DNA of 64,000 nucleotides from Robertmurraya andreesenii. Lineage in GTDB: Bacteria > Bacillota > Bacilli > Bacillales > Cytobacillaceae. Location: positions 1-64,000 of the forward strand of contig NZ_JAUSTU010000018.1 of NCBI RefSeq assembly GCF_030813005.1, written 5' to 3'. Below the pieces are notes generated by a model. It ran no database searches. It was not told the DNA's origin and worked only from the letters and a program-made list of their open reading frames with translations. Below are positions 1 through 7,149 of the stretch, in pieces (position 1 is the first letter of the stretch; the number at the start of each line of letters is the position of its first letter). The translations under genes were made by a program, and so were the position numbers.

Positions 1-87
1 GCAAGCCCCCAAAGATATCGCTCGACTTGCATGTATTAGGCACGCCGCCAGCGTTCGTCCTGAGCCAGGATCAAACTCTCCAATAAA
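1..87 (-). rRNA. 16S ribosomal RNA, 5' end only (cut by window edge)
   Basis: Read on the minus strand, this stretch begins with TTTATTGGAGAG and runs through GTTTGATCCTGGCTCAGG and GAACGCTGGCGGCG, the universal start of bacterial 16S rRNA. The mature 5' end is placed at about position 87 by analogy with the B. subtilis 16S start (UUUAUCGGAGAG); the exact nucleotide is inferred. Only the first 87 or so bases lie in the window. The rRNA gene following pdaB matches the rrn cluster found there in B. subtilis. Confidence 0.97.
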
Positions 88-126
88 GAGTTGATATAGC
101 TCATATAAAGAGTTGATATAGCTCAT
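83..126. repeat. 22-bp perfect tandem duplication across the 16S 5' boundary
   Basis: Bases 83-104 and 105-126 are identical copies of a 22-bp unit. On the minus strand each copy reads ATGAGCTATATCAACTC followed by TTTAT. The copy nearer the gene ends inside the mature 16S rRNA, so the upstream copy carries a second imitation of the CTC/TTTAT processing junction within the leader. Confidence 0.95.
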
Positions 127-309
127 AAAAATTTGTTGTTTAAAACAACTAGAATTAACGTTGGCTAGTTTCGGCTCCTAACTCCTCGGTCGTTTCAATC
201 CGTCTCTCCAAATCCCAAAACCAGGATTTGAATAGCCGGCTTTCCAACGCCTCTCGGAGTTGTACAGTCGCCTCCACTTTTATATGTTGACGTATGATTT
301 GTTTAGTTT

Positions 310-319
310 TCAAAGAGCA
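310..319 (-). promoter_or_regulatory. rrn leader boxA antitermination element
   Basis: The minus strand reads TGCTCTTTGA followed by AAACTAAAC, matching the boxA element of rRNA leaders (TGCTCTTTAACA in E. coli), which recruits NusB and S10 for antitermination. It lies about 75-85 bases downstream of the P2 start and some 220 bases before 16S. The rest of the leader (88-309) shows no gene. Confidence 0.8.
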
Positions 320-400
320 AGTTTCATTAGGTAAAACCCAATTCTTTAAACCTGTAAGAATTGAACTTCCTCTACTCTATCGCCTTGAAGCGACTTTTAT

Positions 401-430
401 AATATAACATAATTTATATCTCCAAGTCAA
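401..430 (-). promoter_or_regulatory. rrn promoter P2
   Basis: A -35 TTGACT (425-430) and a -10 TATATT (401-406) lie 18 bases apart on the minus strand; TTATAT with 17 bases is an alternative reading. The first G downstream is near 394, which would fit GTP-initiated rRNA transcription known in Bacillus. The start nucleotide is inferred. Confidence 0.75.
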
Positions 431-489
431 CAACTTTTTAAAAAATATTTTTCATTCATTTTTGTAAGTTGTTATCAGCGACGTTTATT

Positions 490-518
490 AATATATCAAG
501 ATAGCAATACAATGTCAA
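490..518 (-). promoter_or_regulatory. rrn promoter P1
   Basis: A perfect -35 TTGACA (513-518), a 17-base spacer and -10 TATATT (490-495) lie on the minus strand. Tandem P1/P2 spacing of about 90 bp is the usual arrangement for Bacillus rRNA operons. The promoter overlaps the 3' edge of the upstream small gene. Confidence 0.8.
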
Positions 519-525
519 CCATTTT

Positions 526-801
526 TTAAAGGCTTTTTGAGGAGGAAGTTCTAATATATCTCAAGCATTCATTTGTTGGGGCCACTCTCTTAAATAACGT
601 AAAAAGGATTTTGTATCGCTCCTCCATTGCTCGCTTAACTATATGATCAATTCTTTCATCCTCTAAATCGAATAAGATTTCATCCATCTCCCTCTTAATC
701 AAATACTGTATTTCCTTTACTTCCTTGTCATTGATCAGCATTCCTAACACAGTAACCACTCCTAAATATTTGATGGTTATTGTAGTGTTTTCCAATTTCA
801 T
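526..801 (-). CDS. Conserved-looking small hypothetical protein upstream of rrn
   Basis: I do not recognise a function. From ATG 801 the protein is 91 residues (MKLENTTITI...), mixed charged/hydrophobic, with no signal peptide or clear membrane span. A longer reading from ATG 843 exists, but it lacks a Shine-Dalgarno sequence and would run through the putative pdaB promoter, so I prefer the internal start. Even there the ribosome binding site (CAGGGT) is weak and far. The middle (DKEVKEIQYLIKREMDEI) is helix-like. The gene runs into the rrn promoters, so its transcript may read into the rRNA leader. I have the impression that similar short proteins occur in other Bacillus genomes, but could not check. 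Confidence 0.6.
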   Translation of the reverse strand: MKLENTTITIKYLGVVTVLGMLINDKEVKEIQYLIKREMDEILFDLEDERIDHIVKRAMEERYKILFTLFKRVAPTNECLRYIRTSSSKSL

Positions 802-821
802 TATTTTTATGACCCTGCAAA

Positions 822-849
822 CATATTTTTCTAAAATGCGCATACCTAT
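822..849 (+). promoter_or_regulatory. Candidate sigma-E-type promoter for pdaB
   Basis: CATATT (822-827), a 13-base spacer and CATACCTAT (841-849) resemble the mother-cell sigma-E consensus (ATATT ... CATACAnT). It lies about 35 bp before the pdaB start. The match is partial, so this is inference supported by pdaB being a sporulation gene. Confidence 0.35.
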
Positions 850-883
850 GAGACAAGGAGTGTATTGGACGAGGTGATGGAGG

Positions 884-1636
884 ATGAACTTTTTTTTCGT
901 GTTGAATGGTAGAACAATTAAACAGCTGCTGATAGTAATGGTTGCAGCTTTTTTTACGGCTTGGTTTCTATTTCTAGAGAATTTTATTCATATCCCTGTT
1001 TTTTCAGAAAAGAACGATCCGAAGGCTATCTATAAAGGAGAAAAGGATATTGCTCTTACCTTTAATATCGGATGGGGGGATGAAAAAGCCGAACCGATTT
1101 TGGATGTGTTAAAAAAGAAGAATATATCCACAGCAACCTTCTTTCTATCAGGTTCCTGGGCAGAAAGGCATCCCGATTTAGTGGAGAGAATAGTCAAAGA
1201 GGGATATGAAATTGGAATTCTTGGTTACAACTACGTGGAGTATACGAAGCTCGAGGAAAAGGAAGTTAGAAGGGATCTTGCAAGAGCGTTAGAAGCTTTT
1301 CATAAATTGAACATTAAGAACATCAAGCTTGCCCGTGCTCCCGATGGTCATTTTGATCAAAAGACCTTAAAAGTGGCAAATAGATTGGGGCTTACGGTTG
1401 TGCATTGGAGTGTTAATTCACAGGATTGGACGAATCCAGGGGTTGAAAAAATCGTGAAAAATGTTTCCTCCGCAAAAAAGGGGGATATTATTCTTCTTCA
1501 TGCATCTGATTCTGCCAAACAAACCGCTTCTGCTTTACCACCAATCATCGATCATTTAAATAAAAAAGGGCTTAAATTAATCTCAGTTTCTGAAATGATC
1601 GCCAATGCCAATTCAAATACAAGAGAAATAAAATAA
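884..1636 (+). CDS. pdaB: PdaB-type polysaccharide deacetylase-family protein, spore maintenance
   Basis: This NodB-fold protein of the PdaB family (250 aa) is needed in B. subtilis to keep spores dormant late in sporulation. Residues 12-32 form an N-terminal membrane anchor; the NodB domain runs from about 55 to 240. Visible motifs are TFNIGWGDE (59-67), RAPDGHF (151-157), NSQDWTNPG (178-186) and LLHAS (204-208). The metal-binding His-x3-His motif of active deacetylases is replaced by GILGYNY (111-117), and the first catalytic Asp of TFDD is Asn here, so classic deacetylase activity is doubtful. The start has a GAGGTG ribosome binding site at 871-876. It converges with kbaA over a shared hairpin. 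Confidence 0.93.
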   Translation: MNFFFVLNGRTIKQLLIVMVAAFFTAWFLFLENFIHIPVFSEKNDPKAIYKGEKDIALTFNIGWGDEKAEPILDVLKKKNISTATFFLSGSWAERHPDLVERIVKEGYEIGILGYNYVEYTKLEEKEVRRDLARALEAFHKLNIKNIKLARAPDGHFDQKTLKVANRLGLTVVHWSVNSQDWTNPGVEKIVKNVSSAKKGDIILLHASDSAKQTASALPPIIDHLNKKGLKLISVSEMIANANSNTREIK

Positions 1637-1665
1637 GAAGCCTCCTATTTGGAAGGCTTCTTTTC
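1637..1665. terminator. Terminator between convergent pdaB and kbaA
   Basis: GAAGCCT (1637-1643) plus CC pairs with GG and AGGCTTC (1654-1660), followed by TTTTCT. The hairpin begins immediately after the pdaB stop codon and its right arm lies inside the 3' end of kbaA, so the two genes share this sequence. Confidence 0.8.
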
Positions 1666-2265
1666 TGCGTTTGATTTCTGATTTAATTTATGAAGAATTA
1701 ATAATTGATAAGCGTTACAAATTAATAATGGATAAATCATTAAATACACCCAGCTTTGTTCATTCACAGTTAGGATAGGGACCCACTCAAGAACAGAAAC
1801 CACAACCATAAAGAATAAGGCTGGAACAAACGTATCCTTGTTCGTTTGCTTCGCTTTCATAAACGCAATAATTAAACCAACTACAAGCACTAATGCAGCA
1901 TCGAAGAGATATGGACCCACTCCTCCTCCATCTGCAAAGGCCCTATATCGAAAATAAACCAAATCAAATAGGACAAAGATGATTAAAACGAGTTGGACAC
2001 TATTCCACAATTTCACCGATTTAAATATTCCAAGGCCAAACCTATGTACCGTTAAATAAGCGAAAAACCCCATCTGACTGATTAAGCTAAAAATAAGCCC
2101 AACACCAAATAACCAAAACAGCGTTTGCAAAATATTGATAATATCAAAATCCGTAAAATACGGTTGAAACTTATCCCAGCGGACAATAAATCCTATAACA
2201 CCTGTTACTAGACCGCCTAATAACAAGGTGGACATAAACAATCGAACAACATAGCGGCTTTTCAA
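1645..2265 (-). CDS. kbaA: KbaA, KinB-signalling activation protein
   Basis: This is an integral membrane protein of 206 aa with about six hydrophobic segments and a short basic C-terminal tail. In B. subtilis KbaA is required for activity of the sporulation kinase KinB, feeding the Spo0 phosphorelay. The position between gerD and pdaB is the B. subtilis one. The start codon is TTG at 2265, preceded by TGGAGG about nine bases upstream; no ATG alternative has a comparable site. The last codons overlap the pdaB terminator. Confidence 0.88.
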   Translation of the reverse strand: MKSRYVVRLFMSTLLLGGLVTGVIGFIVRWDKFQPYFTDFDIINILQTLFWLFGVGLIFSLISQMGFFAYLTVHRFGLGIFKSVKLWNSVQLVLIIFVLFDLVYFRYRAFADGGGVGPYLFDAALVLVVGLIIAFMKAKQTNKDTFVPALFFMVVVSVLEWVPILTVNEQSWVYLMIYPLLICNAYQLLILHKLNQKSNAEKKPSK

Positions 2266-2344
2266 GTTTATTTTCCTCCATCTCCAAGTTTCCCATTCGA
2301 TTGTACCAACGAAAGACTGAAAAATCTAGGTATTCGATACAAAC

Positions 2345-2374
2345 GCATAAAAATTGTCGAAATTCTCCATGATA
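2345..2374 (+). promoter_or_regulatory. Candidate sigma-G promoter for gerD
   Basis: GCATA (2345-2349), 18 bases, then CATGATA (2368-2374) resemble the forespore sigma-G consensus. This would give an untranslated leader of about 100 bases before gerD, which is sigma-G controlled in B. subtilis. It is a consensus match only. Confidence 0.4.
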
Positions 2375-2480
2375 ACAGTATGGATGAACAGACTAAGCTT
2401 CGCATGGTTCTACCCTTCAAGAAGACCTAAAATCATTTTTTTTACTTCTCAATAGAAACTTACTGAAAGGAGCTTTCGTT

Positions 2481-3041
2481 ATGAAAAAAAAGTACCTCCT
2501 TCTCTCCGTGCTCATCGCACTCTTTATTTCTGGTTGTGCTCAAACAGAAGCAGGCAGCAAACAAGTGGATTATGATGAAACCAAGAAAATGGTTGTCGAC
2601 ATTCTTAAGACGGATGATGGAAAAAAGGCTCTACAGGAGGTCATGTCTGATGACGGAATGAAGGAAAAGCTCGTCATGGATCAGGCGATGGTAACAAATA
2701 CAATAGAGAAAACCCTAACCTCAGATAAAGGAACGGAATTCTGGAAAAAATCCTTCGAGGACCCGAAATTCGCCGAGGCCATTGCAAAAAGCATGAAAAC
2801 ACAAAATGAAAAGCTCTTAAAGGATTTAATGAAGGACCCCGAATATAAGGGGATGATGATTGAAGTATTAAAGGATCCTGAACTAACAAAGGAAGTAACT
2901 ACCTTATTAAAAAGCAAGGAATACCGTGAGCATTTACAAAAGGTTGTCACAGAAACCCTCGAGAGTCCGCTTTATAAGGCAAAGATTGAAGAAATGCTTT
3001 TAAAGGCTGCCTCAGAAAAAGCCGAAAGCGAGAAAAAATAA
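2481..3041 (+). CDS. gerD: GerD spore germination lipoprotein
   Basis: GerD is a lipoprotein of the spore inner membrane that clusters the GerA-type nutrient receptors into a germinosome. The protein (186 aa) starts with MKKK, a hydrophobic stretch and the lipobox ISGC, so lipidation is expected at Cys19. The rest is highly charged and helix-rich, with repeated KDPE/LKD/LKS segments between about residues 60 and 165. AAAGGAG lies upstream of ATG 2481. The gene stands divergent from kbaA and convergent with salA, as in B. subtilis. A low-complexity acidic/lysine composition is normal for this family. Confidence 0.93.
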   Translation: MKKKYLLLSVLIALFISGCAQTEAGSKQVDYDETKKMVVDILKTDDGKKALQEVMSDDGMKEKLVMDQAMVTNTIEKTLTSDKGTEFWKKSFEDPKFAEAIAKSMKTQNEKLLKDLMKDPEYKGMMIEVLKDPELTKEVTTLLKSKEYREHLQKVVTETLESPLYKAKIEEMLLKAASEKAESEKK

Positions 3042-3044
3042 CGA

Positions 3045-3078
3045 AGAGGATGCCCAAACGGACATCCTCTCTTCTATA
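3045..3078 (+). terminator. gerD terminator
   Basis: AGAGGATG (3045-3052) pairs with CATCCTCT (3063-3070) around a short loop, followed by a T-rich run. It begins four bases after the gerD stop and sits between convergent gerD and salA, so it may also serve salA. Confidence 0.75.
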
Positions 3079-3103
3079 TATATCTGTTTTCTTCATGCGA
3101 AAA

Positions 3104-4159
3104 TTATTGACCTAATTTTTCAACGACCTTTTTAGCAATATCTAAATAGATTTTTCCTAGCTTGTGATCCTCCTGATATACGGATGGAGCAAAATCATTG
3201 TCATCCCAATCCGGTTGGCCAAGCGGCAATTGACCTAATACTTCTGTATTAAGCTCTTCAGCTAGCTTTTCGCCTCCACCTTGGCCGAATACATATTCCT
3301 TTTCACCTGTTAGCTTGCTTTCGAAATAGGCCATATTCTCAACGACACCAAGAATCTCATGCTCAGTCTTAAGCGCCATTGCCCCCGCACGAGCCGCTAC
3401 GAATGCAGCTGTTGGATGTGGAGTCGTCACAATTAACTCCTTACATGAAGGGAGCATGGAATGGACATCTAATGCAACATCCCCTGTTCCAGGTGGTAAA
3501 TCTAATAATAGGTAATCTAAATCGCCCCACTCTACTTCATTAAAGAAGCTATTGAGCATTTTTCCAAGCATTGGTCCACGCCAAATAATTGGAGCATTAT
3601 CCTCTACAAAGAAGCCCATGGAGATCACTTGAACTCCAAAACGTTCAACAGGGATGATTTTTTCCCCTCTAACTGCAGGTCGCTTCGTAATGCCCATCAT
3701 ATCTGGCACGCTAAATCCGTAAATATCAGCATCAACAAGCCCGACCTTCTTCCCAAGTCTTGCTAGAGAAACGGCTAAGTTAACAGATACGGTTGATTTA
3801 CCAACTCCACCCTTACCACTAGCAATCGCAACAAAGGTCGTTTTGCTGTTTGGAGATAGAAGTCCGGCGTCCTTCTCTTCCGTAGCCGTACGGTGCTGAG
3901 CCAACACCTCCTCAGGAAGCTGCGAAAAGCGAATGCCTACAGTCTCCGCTCCACCTGCTTTAAGTCGACGAACCACTTCCTGTTGAATTTGAAGCTGTTC
4001 GGCAGTACCTGTTTTGGCAATAGCGATTTTAACGCTTACATGATTTTTTTCCTCTTTAATTTTGATTTCTTCGATGGCATTCAACTCTGCGATCGATTTA
4101 TGTAAAAAAGGATCTTGAATCTCACTAAGAATTTCAATAACTTTTGCTTCTGTTAACAT
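3104..4159 (-). CDS. salA: SalA, Mrp/NBP35-family P-loop ATPase
   Basis: This is a 351-aa Mrp/ApbC-type ATPase. The N-terminal MIP18/DUF59 domain covers about 1-85. The P-loop domain has the deviant Walker A ASGKGGVGKS (113-122) and a LLDLPPGTGD switch region. In B. subtilis SalA relieves ScoC repression of secreted protease genes. The Cys pair that binds an Fe-S cluster in scaffold-type Mrp proteins is absent: the stretch reads YFESKLTGEKEYVFG. The start is set at ATG 4159 (AAGGGGTG upstream); the longer reading from 4261 is an unsupported upstream extension. An extended -10 promoter lies just upstream. Confidence 0.92.
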   Translation of the reverse strand: MLTEAKVIEILSEIQDPFLHKSIAELNAIEEIKIKEEKNHVSVKIAIAKTGTAEQLQIQQEVVRRLKAGGAETVGIRFSQLPEEVLAQHRTATEEKDAGLLSPNSKTTFVAIASGKGGVGKSTVSVNLAVSLARLGKKVGLVDADIYGFSVPDMMGITKRPAVRGEKIIPVERFGVQVISMGFFVEDNAPIIWRGPMLGKMLNSFFNEVEWGDLDYLLLDLPPGTGDVALDVHSMLPSCKELIVTTPHPTAAFVAARAGAMALKTEHEILGVVENMAYFESKLTGEKEYVFGQGGGEKLAEELNTEVLGQLPLGQPDWDDNDFAPSVYQEDHKLGKIYLDIAKKVVEKLGQ

Positions 4160-4196
4160 TGGTGCGACACCCCTTCTTCTATTCATTTCCATCTTA

Positions 4197-4205
4197 AGTA
4201 TAACA
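4197..4205 (-). promoter_or_regulatory. Candidate extended -10 promoter for salA
   Basis: The minus strand reads TGTTATACT: TG, one base, then TATACT (4197-4202). A good -35 is missing. It lies about 40 bp before the salA start in the 127-bp gap after cwlD, so salA may be transcribed independently of cwlD. Confidence 0.4.
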
Positions 4206-4286
4206 TATATCACAAAGAAGACTGTTATTTCAATCACACTGTCTGACGGTTTTTGTTTCAAAAATGAAGAAAAGGGGGTGATACAG

Positions 4287-5009
4287 TTACCAATCTGGCT
4301 CCACTAATTCTTCCTCCTTCGAATAATAGCGAAGGATTCCTTTATAAATGGATGCTGCGATTTTCTCCTGGTACTCATCCTTTTTCAAGTTAGCCCTCTC
4401 AGCAGGGTTCGATAGGAAGCCTACCTCCACTAAAACGCCAGGCTTTTTCGCATATTTTAAAATGTATACGTGATTGATTGGCTTTGCCCTTCTTGTCGTA
4501 TTCTCTAAATTGATTCGAAGTTCATCCTGGATGAATTTTGCAGCACGCTCATTTTCCGATATTTGTGTTGTGTAGAAGGTTTGAGCACCACTCCACTGTG
4601 GAGAGGGAATCGAGTTTAAGTGAATGCTGACATAGAAATTGGCCTCGGATTCATTGATAATTTCCAATCTTTTCTTGAGATCCTCTGTTTTTCTTCGACT
4701 TAATCCCTTCGTCCCCTCCAACGCTAAATCCTTATCTTCCTCTCTCGTCATCATCACAAGCGCACCCTGCTGTTGAAGATAATCCTTCAGCTTTTTTGAA
4801 ATACTCAAGGCAATATCCTTTTCAAGTGCGTCCTTGTCACCCGCTCCCCCGTCCGGTCCCCCATGGCCGGGGTCTAATAAAATAATCTGACCTGATAAAG
4901 GAAGGTTCCACGATTTCAGGGAGTCATCCTCCATAAATTCATATTGAATAATAAAAATGAGAAGGGTCAATCCAACTATAAATGCACCGATTTTAATCTT
5001 TTTGCTCAT
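4287..5009 (-). CDS. cwlD: CwlD, N-acetylmuramoyl-L-alanine amidase of spore cortex
   Basis: CwlD is an Amidase_3 zinc amidase that removes peptide side chains so that muramic-delta-lactam can form in the spore cortex. It has an N-terminal membrane anchor followed by the catalytic domain. Zinc and catalytic motifs visible are LDPGHGGPDGGA, EKDIALSIS, VSIHLNS and VEVGFLSNP. I choose ATG 5009 (240 aa, TTGGAG upstream), close to the roughly 237-aa family length; a TTG at 5045 gives 252 aa but has no ribosome binding site. The gene lies 83 bp downstream of ybaK in the same orientation. Confidence 0.93.
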   Translation of the reverse strand: MSKKIKIGAFIVGLTLLIFIIQYEFMEDDSLKSWNLPLSGQIILLDPGHGGPDGGAGDKDALEKDIALSISKKLKDYLQQQGALVMMTREEDKDLALEGTKGLSRRKTEDLKKRLEIINESEANFYVSIHLNSIPSPQWSGAQTFYTTQISENERAAKFIQDELRINLENTTRRAKPINHVYILKYAKKPGVLVEVGFLSNPAERANLKKDEYQEKIAASIYKGILRYYSKEEELVEPDW

Positions 5010-5092
5010 TTGCTCCAACCAATCCTTCCCGCTCGTCCTTTTCAATTCAATATATGGGACAAGTAGGATGATTAGAACATGAATTTAAGCGC

Positions 5093-5536
5093 CTAGTGAA
5101 GCTTTAATTTATGCCGCTTTTCACCGTTACGGAAACCCTCCATCCACCAGCTTGATACATATTGCTCACATAAATAATACAAGGACTCGCTATACACTCC
5201 CTCTAGCCCTTTTCCCCAGTAGATCAAGAAATTATATAATGTATCAATTAAATGTTTTTCTTCTCGAACGCATCTCTTCCTTACATCCTCAACCGATTCC
5301 CCATAATAGCCAAATCGACTAAAATGGGCTCCTAGCAAATAAGCCTCTATCGCCACATCATAGCAGGCCTCTTCAATCCCCGCCTGCATAATCAGGGCAG
5401 ATGTAAGCTGTGATGAACCAAAATACTGACTCACTCGTTCTTTTAATGATTTTATCGAAATTTCCCGAAGGACCGATTTTTCATACTTCAATTGCTTCTC
5501 TCTTCTCTTTTCATTAAAGGTTGTCACCACATTCAC
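5093..5536 (-). CDS. ybaK: YbaK-family (DUF2521) protein
   Basis: This is a 147-aa soluble protein of unknown function at the position of B. subtilis ybaK, directly upstream of cwlD. The N-terminus is basic (NEKRREKQLKYEKS); the middle holds YLLGAHFSRFGYYGESVEDV and the C-terminus is basic (EKRHKLKLH). No signal peptide or membrane span is visible. GGGGTGA lies upstream of ATG 5536. Co-orientation with cwlD suggests sporulation-linked expression, but that is inference from context. Confidence 0.8.
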   Translation of the reverse strand: MNVVTTFNEKRREKQLKYEKSVLREISIKSLKERVSQYFGSSQLTSALIMQAGIEEACYDVAIEAYLLGAHFSRFGYYGESVEDVRKRCVREEKHLIDTLYNFLIYWGKGLEGVYSESLYYLCEQYVSSWWMEGFRNGEKRHKLKLH

Positions 5537-5721
5537 TGATTGCTCACCCCTTTTGTCTAGTCTTTATCGACTCTATTAGAGAAATACTTGTTACTATGCT
5601 GCCAATTTTTTTAAGGGATGAAATTTCTCATCCAAAAGTTGTAGAAAATATTCAAGCTTTTTCACGACGGAATTTTTGTAAATACTCGGTAATCTAAAGA
5701 CATCAAGATAAAGGAGGAATC

Positions 5722-6750
5722 ATGATGCCAGCAAAAGCTTTGGACTTCTTTCTACCAAATGAATTAAATGCTACCCTTCCCCCTGAAAAAAGGGGGCTAC
5801 GACGAGACCATGTAAGAATGATGGTACTGAATCGGTGTACGGGTGAAGTAAACCACGACCGATTTTTCCATCTCTCTCATTATCTGCAGCCTGGGGATCT
5901 GATTATCTTAAATAATAGTCGTACGATTCCTGCCCTTTTGCGTGGGAAGTGGAAACGAGACTGGAACGAGCTTTCACAGGATGTGGAGGTGCGGTTGGCA
6001 AAAAGGAGAAACGAGGACACTTGGGATGCCTTTATTATGGCCAATCCAATCAAAGTGGGAGACAAACTTCTTTTTTCAGATGAATTAATCTCAACCGTCA
6101 TTGCTGAAAAAGAGAATTCCCCTTTAAAAACCATTCAGTTTAATAAGAGGGGAACCGATTTATACAATATCATTTACTCTATCGGTGAGCCCATTCGCTA
6201 CGAATATATAGAAAAACCTTGGGGATTGGATGACTATCAAACCGTTTTTGCCAGCCACCCCGGCTCAGTTGAAATGCCTTCTGCAGGCAGAGCTTTTAGC
6301 TGGGAGCTGCTATTTAAGCTAAAGCAAAAGAATATTGGGCTTGATTTTATTCAACTGCATACAGGTTTAAGCTACTTCGACGAACATTGGGAGCTTAAGC
6401 CTGAAGAAAACGAAGAGGAATATCAATTATCTGCTGTTACCATGGAGAAAATTGTTAGAACAAAAACGGATGGTGGAAGGGTCATTGCCGTTGGAACAAC
6501 CGTTGTGCGTGCTCTTGAGACAGCGGCTAGAACGGGCAACCTATCTGGATTTACCAATCTTTATATTAATGAGGAAACCCCTTTAAAAGTGGTGGACGGA
6601 ATCCTTACTGGCTTTCATGAACCAAAGGCCAGCCACCTCGATATGCTAACTGCTTTTATACCAGAACAGCATTTACTTCATGCCTACCATCAAGCGATTG
6701 ATAAGGGTTATTTATGGCATGAATTCGGGGATATGAATCTAATTTTGTGA
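5722..6750 (+). CDS. QueA-like protein (divergent S-adenosylmethionine:tRNA ribosyltransferase-isomerase homologue)
   Basis: This 342-aa protein is homologous to QueA, the enzyme that transfers the ribosyl group of SAM to preQ1-tRNA. Shared landmarks are DFFLPNELNATLPPEKRGLR, RPGD-like LQPGDLIILNNSRTIPA, DYQTVFA, AVGTTVVRALE and FGDMNLIL at the end. Several signature segments differ: canonical APTAGLHFT reads MPSAGRAFS, the HxMHxE block is missing (ELKPEENEEEYQ instead), and TNFHLP reads TGFHEP. It is therefore probably a paralogue rather than the housekeeping queuosine enzyme, which usually sits by tgt. AAAGGAGG precedes ATG 5722. The gene starts the accessory block and is closely followed by a VOC gene. 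Confidence 0.82.
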   Translation: MMPAKALDFFLPNELNATLPPEKRGLRRDHVRMMVLNRCTGEVNHDRFFHLSHYLQPGDLIILNNSRTIPALLRGKWKRDWNELSQDVEVRLAKRRNEDTWDAFIMANPIKVGDKLLFSDELISTVIAEKENSPLKTIQFNKRGTDLYNIIYSIGEPIRYEYIEKPWGLDDYQTVFASHPGSVEMPSAGRAFSWELLFKLKQKNIGLDFIQLHTGLSYFDEHWELKPEENEEEYQLSAVTMEKIVRTKTDGGRVIAVGTTVVRALETAARTGNLSGFTNLYINEETPLKVVDGILTGFHEPKASHLDMLTAFIPEQHLLHAYHQAIDKGYLWHEFGDMNLIL

Positions 6751-6761
6751 GGGGGAATTCC

Positions 6762-7109
6762 ATGCAAATCCATCATATTGGCTTGGAGGTGCAAAACCTA
6801 GAGGATTCTATTTCTTTTTATAAAAATGAAATGGGGTTTGAAATCGAAAACCGATTTTCCTTTATAGGAGAGGAAATCGCATTCTTGTGCTTACATGGTT
6901 TTCGAATTGAATTAATCGAAGGCCAACAGGAATCAACTCATCTATGCTTCGAAGTAAGTAACCTTAATGAAATGATGAAACAATTTTCCTCCGTGGAAAT
7001 CTTAGAAGGGCCCTACACCCTTCAAAATGGATGGAAGACTGTATTTTATAAGGGGCCGAATAACCATATCATTGAATTTCTCCAAACTGATCGGAAAAGG
7101 GCGATATAA
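6762..7109 (+). CDS. VOC/glyoxalase-family protein
   Basis: This 115-aa single-domain vicinal-oxygen-chelate protein starts MQIHHIGLEVQNLEDS, the typical first beta strand and metal His of the fold, followed by FYKNEMGFEI, a central FRIELIEGQ and a C-terminal FYKGPNNHIIEFLQ with a Glu metal ligand. It could be a lyase, isomerase or binding protein; the substrate cannot be told. I start at ATG 6762 (AGGGGG six bases upstream) rather than the GTG overlapping the preceding stop codon. Tight spacing indicates one operon with the QueA-like gene. Confidence 0.82.
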   Translation: MQIHHIGLEVQNLEDSISFYKNEMGFEIENRFSFIGEEIAFLCLHGFRIELIEGQQESTHLCFEVSNLNEMMKQFSSVEILEGPYTLQNGWKTVFYKGPNNHIIEFLQTDRKRAI

Positions 7110-7149
7110 GATATAATGACAATAGATGGAAACAGCGGGGGTGCCTAAT

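Noticed and set aside
2674..2950. Two minus-strand frames opposite gerD
   Set aside because: Antisense shadows of the lysine-rich gerD sequence; no ribosome binding site.
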